A stretch of DNA of 11,280 bases, taken from Larix sibirica (Eukaryota > Streptophyta > Pinopsida > Pinales > Pinaceae). The DNA lies in NCBI GenBank assembly GCA_004151065.3, contig NWUY0300000865.1:14298-25577 (forward strand). Direction: 5' to 3'. A model generated the notes under the pieces. That model was not told the origin of the DNA and searched no databases. It worked only from the letters and a program-made list of their open reading frames with translations. The position numbers were made by a program, and so were the translations under genes. Of the stretch, positions 1-6,297 are shown one piece after another (position 1 is the stretch's first letter; each line of letters starts with the position of its first letter).

Positions 1-180
1 GTGAAAAAGCCTCCTTGGCGATTTTTTCCATTATTGGGCGACTTTTTGGGTCAACCCGCGCTTTTTACTAAAAAGTCACGCCTCCACGACTTTTTAAAAA
101 ATCGCAATTTTTCCCAACCAATTTTTCGGCTTAGGGAAAAACTCGCGACTTTTTAAAAAGCCGTCGATTTTTCGGCAAGG
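1..180. repeat. Roughly 20-bp-spaced CGACTTTTT / CGATTTTT motif array
   Basis: The motif CGACTTTTT or CGATTTTT begins at about 19, 39, 87, 146 and 165, with a variant CGCTTTTT at 59. Most spacings are close to 20 bp or a multiple of it (19 to 39 to 59; 87 to 146; 146 to 165). Several copies run into A-tracts that give partial inverted complements, for example CGACTTTTT followed by AAAAAATCG at 87-104. The stretch mixes CpG-containing cores with T/A runs and differs sharply from the sequence after 180. No coding frame is evident. It could be the untranslated edge of another transposon or a decayed minisatellite. It is cut by the left window edge, so its true extent is unknown. Confidence 0.5.
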
Positions 181-277
181 TTTTCAACACTGTTGAATAT
201 GCATTCATGAATGGGCATTAAACTGTGACAAAGAAATTTATTGAAACTGAAAACCAAGACTTGAATCATTAAAATTT

Positions 278-940
278 TAAAAGGACGTTAAGAAGTTTAT
301 ATATGAATGTGATACTTGTCAAAGAAATAAGTTCAAGAATGTTGCCTCTCCCAGAATTCTCCAACTTCATCACAATGCCAAACAAAAATGGGAGGAAAGC
401 TTTATGGACATCATTATGGGTATGACAAACTCTGAGGGTAAGGATAGATGCAAAAGTATGCCCACTTTATTCCCATGTCAACTAAGCCTTCTTCATTTTA
501 GATTGCTGACTTGTTTTTCAGGAATGTCTACATAGCCTTCCTCATAAGATTATTTGTAATAGAAATCCAATGTTCCTCAGCAACTTCTAGCAAGAACTCT
601 TCGGATTGCCAAGTGCTTCTTTCAACATGAGTACAGAATACCACACTCAAATCAATGTTCAAATAGAGATGTTAACAAATTTTTGGAGGGTTACCTTAGC
701 ATGTATGGAGGTGATGAGAAGAGCATGTGGATGAAGTGAAGTGACCTAGTTATGCCACAGTATAATACCATTTACAATATTGTTGCTATAATGTCACCTT
801 TTAAAGCGTTATACAAATAGGAGCCTCCATCTTTGAAAGATTGGATTCTGCAGAACTCCAAGGTTCAAAATTTTAATAGCAACCAAGTCTCATCAAGAAA
901 TGCAAAATATGATTGTAATTCTGAAGGATAACCTCACACT
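278..940 (+). pseudogene. Ty3/gypsy integrase fragment, copy 1 (5'-truncated, dead)
   Basis: Broken reading frames give recognisable Ty3/gypsy integrase pieces: the second half of the HHCC zinc finger (YECDTC near 300), the MDIIMG segment near 405, FRNVY near 520, NRNPMF at the second catalytic position, and SPFKALY near 800. The first zinc-finger histidine region is missing, because similarity begins only at about 278 after unrelated sequence. A small deletion near 440 removes the strand that should carry the first catalytic Asp (copy 3 keeps about 20 more bases there). In-frame stops are frequent. The intact family enzyme joins retrotransposon cDNA to chromosomal DNA; this copy cannot be functional. 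Confidence 0.75.
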
Positions 941-1741
941 TTAATTCTCTCTTCCGTCTAATTTGCTCTTACAGGAGATAATTTTTCCCCAATTGTTGGT
1001 CATTTGGAATTTAAGAAAAGCTATAAGAATATCCAGAATATCTTCTTTTGGCCAAAGATGAGAACAGACATTAAAAGTTGATATATGAATGTGATACCTG
1101 TCAAAAAAATAAGTTCAAGAATGTTGTCTCTCTCAATCTCCTCCAACCTCATTGCACTGCCAACCAAAATAGAAGAAAATCTTTATGGACTTCATTCTGG
1201 GTTTGCCAAACTCTGATGGTAAGGATGAAATTCTGTAATAGTGCATAGAGGCAAAAGTATGCTCACTTTATTCCCATATCAACTAAGCATTTTGCCTCTT
1301 AGATTGCTGAATTGTTTTTCAGGAATGTCTAAATAGCCTTCCTTGTAGGATTATTTGTAACAGAGATCCAATGTTCCTCTGCAACTTCTAGCAAACAATC
1401 TTCAGATTGACAGGCACTTATTTCAGGCTTCAGCATGAGCACGGCGTACCATCATCAAATCAATGTTCAAGTAGAGATGTTAACAAATTTTTGGAGGGTT
1501 ACCTTGGCATGTGAACAGGTGATGAGAAGAGTGAGCAGGTTAAGTGGATTGACCTAGTTCTGTCCCAGTATAATACTAATTACAATACTGTGGCTAAAAT
1601 GTCTCCTTTTAAAGCATTATACAGACACAAACCTCCATCTTTCAAAGATTGGAATCTGCAGAGATCCGAAGATCTATTAGTATCCAAGTCTCATCAAGCA
1701 ATGCAAAATATCCTTGCAATTCTGAAGGATAACGTCAACCT
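941..1741 (+). pseudogene. Ty3/gypsy integrase fragment, copy 2 (dead)
   Basis: The frame begins with a recognisable zinc-finger start, IVGHLEFKKSYKNIQNIFFW, near 988-1050. It continues through the Cys-pair segment near 1085, MDFILGLPNSDGKD near 1188, NRDPMF near 1365, EMLTNFW near 1473, and MSPFKALYRHKPPSFKDW at 1599-1652, which opens the longest surviving frame (to 1778). Frame changes and stops separate these pieces. At the second catalytic position of the D,D-35-E triad the codon reads Asn instead of Asp. The Glu region survives but is followed at once by a frameshift. The 3' end fuses directly to the start of copy 3 instead of running into the normal downstream linker. Confidence 0.8.
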
Positions 1742-3000
1742 TGAATTCTCCCTTCCATCCAATTTCTTCTTACAGTAGATCATTTTCCCCAATTGTTGGT
1801 CATTTGGGATTTAAAAATAGTTATAAGAATATCCTGAATATCTTCTTTTGGCCAAAGATGAGAAACGACATTAAGAAGTTGATATATGAATGTAATACCT
1901 GCCAAATAAATAAGTTCAGGAATGTGGTCTCTCCCAGTCTCCTCCAACCTCATTGCATTGCCAACCAAAATGGGAGGAAATCTTTATGGGCTTCATTATG
2001 GGTTTGCCAAACTCTGAGGATAAGGATGCAATTCTGTTGCAGTGGATAGATGCAAAAGTATGCCCACTTTACTCCCATGTCATCTAAGCATTTTGCCTTT
2101 TAAATTGCTGACTTGTTTTTCAGGAATGTCTACATGGCTTTCTTAGTAAGCTTATTAAGTTTATTTTAACAGAGATCCAATGTTCCTCGGTAACTTCTAT
2201 CAACAACACTTCAGATTGGCAGGCACTTCTTTCAACTTGAGCACGTCATACCACCCTCAAATCAAATTTTCAAATAGAGATGTTAACAAATTTTTAAACG
2301 GTTAACTTGGCATATCTGCAGGTGATGAGAAGTGTGGGCAGGTTAAGTGGATTGACCTAGTTATGTCCCAGTATAATACCACTTACAATACTGTTGCTGA
2401 AATGTATCCTTTTAAAGCATTATAAAAATACGAACCTCCATCTTTGAAAGATTGGATTCTGCAGAACTCCAAGGTTCTAATACCAACCAAGTCTCATCAT
2501 GAAATGCAAAATATTCTTGCAATTCTGAAGGATAACCTCACCCTTGCTGCAAATAGAACAAGGCAACAAGTTAATCCACACAGGACAGAGAAGCAATTTT
2601 AGGTGGGAGACATAATATTTGTACGCCCATTGTTTATATAAGCAGTCCAACTTTGAGCAACAAGGCAAACAACATCTCCAACTAAAATTTTATGGACCCT
2701 ATTGTGTTAGAGCTAAGGTCGGCAAGGTGGATTATACCTCAGACATTGCCAACAAAAGCAAATTTTGCGATGTCTTTCATATCTGATGATTGAAGGAAAA
2801 ATCATACTTCTTTAGACAGAGCTATCTCAAACTACTGAAGGAAGTCATATTAATCCTTAAACCTGAAGGCATACTGGAAACTCGAGTAAAGAATCTACGA
2901 AATAAACAAGTTAGAAGATATAGAATATGTGAGGCCATTGATGATGTGGAGCCAAGATTGTGGGTACTAAGAATGGAAATTGAGATGAAGAATCGTGTGT
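1742..3000 (+). pseudogene. Ty3/gypsy integrase copy 3 with linker and chromodomain-like C-terminal end (dead)
   Basis: This is the only copy that carries on past the repeated unit. The zinc finger is nearly whole: GHLGFKNSYKN, then FFWPKMRNDIKKLIYECNTC at about 1798-1905. Next come an NRDPMF segment near 2176, the GAGATGTTAAC frameshift near 2276, and a post-catalytic region with ANRTRQQ and GDIIFVRP near 2545-2630. From about 2790 to 3002 an open frame reads EGILETRVKNLRNKQVRRY, which resembles the conserved lead-in to the gypsy chromodomain (a module that guides insertion to particular chromatin). The expected tryptophan-rich chromodomain core after Y is degraded. Stops and frameshifts throughout make it non-functional. 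Similarity fades by about 3130; no LTR, primer site or polypurine tract was recognised. Confidence 0.75.
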
Positions 3001-3130
3001 AGTTAAGCTGCAAGCCTGACAAGCCTAAGAAGACCATGAAGCTAGCCAGCACTATTGAAGAAAATGAGTTAAAAATGCTGAGCAAAAAGGGGGCTCTAAT
3101 GTTAGGAAGACGTCCTTACAAAACCATCAA

Positions 3131-4124
3131 TCAGATGGGATAATCAGTCCAAAACTTCAATCAGTAATACTAATTTTATAACTGGTGCAAAAGCACCTAA
3201 CAGAATCTTGCAGGAAAACAGTAAAATACCAGTTACATTCAAGTTTCCAAGAAATCAGATGTTCAGGAAAGTTGCCTGACCAAAATATAGAAAAGGACCC
3301 CAGATAAAAGGATAGAGAACTCCTACAGTGTCCCCTGCAATCATCAAAGGGGTGATGTTCTGAAATCAAAAGCAGGCACGGCACATAGAGAAGGATAGAA
3401 AATACGTGCTTATGATTGCACGAGTACTTTTCATTTCCATGATGAAACTTCTGCAAGGAGATAAACACTACTACTGACACATATAAAATGTAGCCAATGC
3501 TAGTAATAAATCTTGTAAAAGCTTCATTAAAAATTACAGATCAAATTTAAAGATCCCGCATCTTTTTTAGATTTTTATAATGCCAGTAAGTGGGAAAGTA
3601 TTGTGATATGGCATATGGATCATGAAATAAATTTGAGGAAAGTGCAAAATGGAAATCTTAGGTAAAGTTGGACATCTAGTTTTGGCACACCATATGTGTA
3701 AGTTGATGAAGGAGCAAACTGAGCTCTTTCCATGTCAAACTATTTTCAATAGAAATCAACAATGAATATAATGGCACAAGGGAAAATCTTTGATACGCAC
3801 TATGCTGTGAGAATTCTTTTTGATCTGCACTCTAACTACAGGGTTGTTGATATATAGCATATACATCATGCATTAAGATGGAAACAGGAACCTTAGAGCG
3901 TATGTATGATGCAATATTCAAGCTCCAAAGGAGCAATATAGTTTTTATTAAGCTGAAAATAAACTCTATGGGATGGAGTTGATACTGTCTCTTGCACGTG
4001 ATACTAAGAGACTTATTTTTCTCGTCGTGCTCCAATATCATCACTCACTCATTACATAATCATTCAGAGAGGTTTTTTGTCAAATGGTTGATGGACAGCA
4101 CTGGCCAACCAATATTCATCTCAC
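3131..4124. other. Mostly non-coding stretch between the gypsy remnant and the gene's exon 2
   Basis: Apart from the tentative minus-strand last exon at 3255-3359, I see no supported gene. Short frames on both strands (minus 3832-4044, plus 3992-4306) have no recognisable domain and fit intronic sequence. A small hairpin GCTCC-AAA-GGAGC sits near 3920-3932, and a CACGTG (G-box core) at about 3996-4001 would be intronic in the gene model. Confidence 0.45.
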
Positions 4125-4153
4125 TTGCACATATAGCATATGCCCTAATCTCG
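3255..4153 (-). CDS. Possible 3' exons of the same membrane-protein gene (tentative)
   Basis: Two phase-compatible continuations of the gene at 4244-4726 exist. Model A: a 29-nt micro-exon 4153-4125 (acceptor TTCTGCCAG, donor GTGAGA, encoding ARLGHMLYVQ across the junction), then a last exon 3359-3255 after the pyrimidine-rich acceptor TTTTGATTTCAG. The last exon encodes NITPLMIAGDTVGVLYPFIW then GPFLYFGQATFLNI and ends at TGA 3257-3255; the total protein is 136 residues. Model B: exon 2 splices directly to 3334 (acceptor GATTGCAG), giving SASGDTVGVLYPF and the same end, 118 residues. The shared tail is hydrophobic and glycine/proline-bearing, unlike random AT-rich translation. The competing frame over 3157-3359 (Cys/Ser-rich) looks less protein-like. 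No AATAAA signal was seen downstream, and the gene may instead continue beyond the window through a long intron. Confidence 0.27.
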
Positions 4154-4243
4154 CTGGCAGAAGTAACACAAACAGCAAACCTTCAACTCTATCATGTTTT
4201 AGAGATTGACAAGTCAAATGAACCAAGAAACAAGTGCGATTAC

Positions 4244-4726
4244 CTGAAGCAGAATGGAGGGCGGACTCACAGGACCAAACAATGCTCAATAGGATCAGAA
4301 GCATGAAGAATAACCAAACAATCCCGCCTGCAAGAAGCAACTGTGGCAGGCTTCTCCTCTTTAGGAGCCTCATTAGAAGACTCTCCTGATACCCTCTCAT
4401 ATTTGAGTTCGTGCTAACCTCTTCACCAACTGCGTGCACTGTTACATGAAGCACACAAACAATTCAAAACCTTGGTTTCAGCAGACAAACTCAAAATATA
4501 AGTTAGACCCCGTTATGGAAGCCCAATTGTATTGATTGTTCAATGTAAAATACCAGCTCCATATTTATCCTTGTTAACACACAGTAAATTGAGAATGCAG
4601 GTCCATAGTTGTGACTTGTGAAACAATTAAGATGGAATCCATACCTTTATTCCTCTGGCTCTGGCCATTTTTATCAGTTCTGCGCAGTGCCCTTAGAGAG
4701 TCGAAGCGTTTCACTTCCCCATCCAT
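4244..4726 (-). CDS. Candidate plant gene: exons 1-2 of an unidentified single-pass membrane protein
   Basis: Reading the minus strand, an ATG at 4726 follows an in-frame TAG and starts exon 1 (4726-4645, 27 codons plus one base, MDGEVKRFDSLRALRRTDKN then GQSQRNK). It ends at the donor AAAG|GTATGG. A 206-bp intron with a T-rich 3' end closes at TGTAACAG. Exon 2 (4438-4244) continues in phase: VHAVGEEVSTNSNMRGYQES, then LLMRLLKRRS, then LPQLLLAGGIVWLFFMLLIL and LSIVWSC, ending at TTCAG|GTAATC. A second in-frame acceptor lies 9 bases into exon 2. Residues about 58-82 form one strong transmembrane helix preceded by KRR, which suggests a cytosolic basic N-terminus and signal-anchor (type II) topology, as in many Golgi enzymes. 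I do not recognise the family. No expression evidence is available; confidence rests on phase-compatible splice sites and protein-like composition. Confidence 0.5.
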
Positions 4727-4805
4727 TTGTTTCTACACTGGAAAAACACCGATGGGTGCTCTAGAAACTGGAGATCTGGCTCTTTACGCGAAAACCGAGA
4801 CTGCC

Positions 4806-4970
4806 CAATTGACGATAAGTGAAAATAATCACAGATTCAGCTCTGCTTATACTTAGCAAATTATATGAAGTTTTGGAGGCACACAAGCCATTGACGAGAA
4901 TTGACATTTATCACAGATTCCGCTCTGCTTAGTTAATTATATGAAGTTGTTGTGACACGCAAACAATTGG
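4806..4970. repeat. 82-bp imperfect tandem duplication upstream of the candidate gene
   Basis: Copy A begins at TTGACGATAAG (4809) and copy B at TTGACGAGAAT (4891), 82 bp apart. Both contain ATCACAGATTC, then GCTCTGCTTA, then AATTATATGAAGTT, then ACAC..AA, in the same order. Copy B is one or two bases shorter inside and has scattered substitutions. The end of copy B (ACAATTGG) resembles the edge before copy A (CCAATTGA). The block lies about 80-245 bp upstream of the minus-strand ATG at 4726, so it would sit in the 5' leader or proximal promoter of that gene. On the minus strand each copy has an AT-rich box (CATATAATT) that could act as a TATA-like element; this is inference. Confidence 0.7.
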
Positions 4971-5260
4971 GAACAGGAACCCTATGAAACAGGGGACGAA
5001 AGTTCTACAAATCTCATCATGCTCAATTAGAGCTTGGATCAACATACAAGTAGGCTCAGGAGGAAAGTATGTGGATATTTCCATTTATTGCGGTGCTGTT
5101 GGATGTCCGTCGATCTCATTTTGGACCTGTGAACTAGTGAACTATGTCAGCTGTGCCCATTAACAAGAACGCATTTAACGATTAAATTTGACAATCATCA
5201 TTAAATATAAATATAAATTATACCAAAATATAAGGGACACGAGCAACTTTGCAACCAATC

Positions 5261-5376
5261 TAGTTAGTATTTTTTTAATATTTTAAAAAGATAAAATATG
5301 TCATAATTTAATTGTCAAGTTGTTAGTTAGTTTTTCTTAATATTTAAAAGGATAAAATATTTCATAATGTAAAGAG
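5261..5376. repeat. 63-bp tandem repeat with a diverged third copy near 5747-5805
   Basis: TAGTTAG followed by a T-run, TAATATT(T)TAAAA, GATAAAATAT and TCATAAT occurs at 5261 and again at 5324, a 63-bp period. A more diverged relative (T-run, CAATATTTAAAAAATAAAATAT, then TATTATAAATTGATTGT) lies near 5747-5805. The first copy and the distant copy share the trailing AATTGATTGT/AATTTAATTGT segment that the middle copy has lost. Low complexity means some of the likeness could arise by chance, but the shared TAGTTAG edge supports true duplication. Confidence 0.55.
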
Positions 5377-5593
5377 TAGATTAAATACTCGACTTTTCTT
5401 TTTCTTTTTCCAGGTCGTTTTTTTACTGAATCTGGCATTTTGAGAATTCTCGATAACAGTTGTCAAACTTACACAATTTGGGTGCTCCCGGTTTCTAAGG
5501 GTTTTGAATCTATTTTTTAAGTGAATTTTTTTTTTTTTTAAATTCAAAAAATTTGATTCTCTTTTGCTTGATATATGCAAGGGTTTAAGTTTT

Positions 5594-5692
5594 AATTTTT
5601 TATTATATAGGTAGATATGGATTTTTTTAATTACTTTTCATAATTTTTTTATTTTATGAGCCGACATGAATTTTTTAATTACTTTTTATTTT
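5594..5692. repeat. 50-bp AT-rich tandem repeat
   Basis: GATATGGATTTTTTTAATTACTTTT at 5613 and GACATGAATTTTTTAATTACTTTT at 5663 are 50 bp apart. Each is preceded by a similar TTTTATTxTAT block, so about two units are present, ending just before the palindrome at 5694. No function is evident. Confidence 0.5.
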
Positions 5693-5693
5693 T

Positions 5694-5715
5694 GGTAATG
5701 TAACGTTACATTACC
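5694..5715. repeat. Perfect 22-bp palindrome
   Basis: The half-site GGTAATGTAAC is followed immediately by its exact reverse complement GTTACATTACC, with no spacer; the centre is AACGTT. The flanking bases (T on both sides) end the symmetry. It is embedded in T-rich sequence, from which it differs in composition. It could be a dimeric protein-binding site, a cruciform, or two abutting transposon ends. Confidence 0.85.
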
Positions 5716-5911
5716 TTATATGACAGCATTTCCCTTATACTTTTATGATTTATTTTTTTCAATATTTAAAAAATAAAATATATTATAAATTGATTGTTAA
5801 TTTGTAGTGAGGATAATTATTGTTGGTTTTATTGTTGGTTGACTTGGCATATCCATCATAAAAATTACTTTAATCATGATAAATTCAAAATTTGATTCGA
5901 GAGATGGCCTA

Positions 5912-5938
5912 GGGTTTGGGTTTTTTGGGTTTTTTGGG
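5912..5938 (+). promoter_or_regulatory. G-tract (GGG x4) potential G-quadruplex at the LINE 5' end
   Basis: Four GGG runs at 5912-5914, 5918-5920, 5927-5929 and 5936-5938 are separated only by T loops of 3, 6 and 6 bases. This meets the usual G3+N1-7 quadruplex pattern on the transcribed (RNA-like) strand. The left edge reads TAGGGTTT at 5910-5917, equal on the minus strand to the plant telo-box AAACCCTA. Its position at the presumed start of the LINE leader suggests a role in the promoter or the RNA, but this is inference. Confidence 0.5.
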
Positions 5939-5986
5939 TTTTTCGTGCAGAGTGAGGACTATGAAGCTGAAAACTACTTGGAGTCC

Positions 5987-6006
5987 AGCTAGCCTATGGG
6001 CTAGCT
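5987..6006 (+). other. Leader hairpin, 8-bp perfect stem
   Basis: AGCTAGCC at 5987-5994 pairs exactly with GGCTAGCT at 5999-6006 across a TATG loop. It lies in the untranslated leader of the LINE, about 290 bases before the ORF1 ATG. The stem is short and could occur by chance. Confidence 0.5.
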
Positions 6007-6297
6007 CTAGTACCAACCAAGTGATAAAAAAGTGGGAAGTAATATTTTATGTTTTCAGTCTTCTGTCGATGACTTTGCAGGATTTTCTCGTTTACTTTTT
6101 AGCCTATTTTGGTTTTCTTCTGACTTAGCAGGATCATTTCTTCAGAGTTTTTCTCCCTGTCGTCTAGTGTTTTGTGGGGTCCATTTATATTCTGAAGTTT
6201 GAGTGTTGGGGTTTCTTGGCTTTGTACTGTTATAGCTTTTGGAGTTTTTTTTACAGTTGGAGTCCCGGGTGGAGTTTTTGTTTTTAGATCCTTAGTG

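Larger units (their letters stand above)
278..2543 (+). repeat. Head-to-tail triplication, period about 800 bp, of an integrase-coding fragment
   Basis: Three successive stretches (278-940, 941-1741, 1742-2543) align along their length. Anchors include ATATATGAATGTGATAC near 300 and 1081, with a one-base variant near 1881; GAGATGTTAACAAATTTTT near 665, 1473 and 2276; and CAAAATAT..TTCTGAAGGATAAC near 902, 1710 and 2507. Copies 2 and 3 start with the same unit edge (AATTCTC..CTTCC..TCTTACAG), and copies 1 and 2 end at the same point just after GGATAACNTCA. Both internal joins therefore have the same structure, as expected from unequal exchange or replication slippage. Copy 1 lacks about the first 117 bp of the unit. 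Copies differ by many substitutions and small indels, so the event is not recent. Confidence 0.8.
4971..5905. other. AT-rich intergenic spacer between the divergent gene and LINE
   Basis: No frame with recognisable protein content is present. The minus-strand frame at 5362-5580 is lysine/asparagine-rich, as expected of AT-rich noise. The spacer contains short local repeats (listed separately), a 14-T run at 5526-5539 next to AAATTCAAAAAATTTGA, and a repeated TTATTGTTGGTT at about 5817-5841. It may include scars of older insertions, but no target-site duplication or terminal repeat could be tied to an element. Confidence 0.5.

Noticed and set aside
278-3000. A full LTR retrotransposon with two LTRs
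   Set aside because: No long direct repeats bounding the segment, no gag, protease or RT, and no primer-binding or polypurine tract were found; only integrase and C-terminal parts remain.
3157-3480. Minus-strand open frame of 107 codons
   Set aside because: Cys/Ser-rich with no recognisable motif. The alternative frame over 3255-3359, which fits a splice acceptor and has a coherent hydrophobic sequence, seems more likely, although neither is proven.
3992-4306. Plus-strand open frame of 104 codons
   Set aside because: It overlaps exon 2 of the minus-strand model in antisense, and its composition shows no domain or conserved motif.
4611-4856. Plus-strand open frame of 81 codons
   Set aside because: It is antisense to exon 1 of the minus-strand gene and to its leader, starts without ATG context, and has no recognisable domain; the minus-strand model explains the region better.
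5526-5539. T14 run as the poly(A) tail of a minus-strand retroposon
   Set aside because: No coding or SINE-like body, pol III boxes or target-site duplication could be linked to it; the whole neighbourhood is T-rich.
5362-5580. Minus-strand lysine-rich open frame of 72 codons
   Set aside because: Lys/Asn/Phe-rich translation of AT-rich spacer with homopolymer runs; typical noise.
5916-6128. Short plus-strand open frame at the LINE 5' end
   Set aside because: It starts in the G3/T6 tract without ATG at its head and is not in frame with a known domain; treated as untranslated leader.
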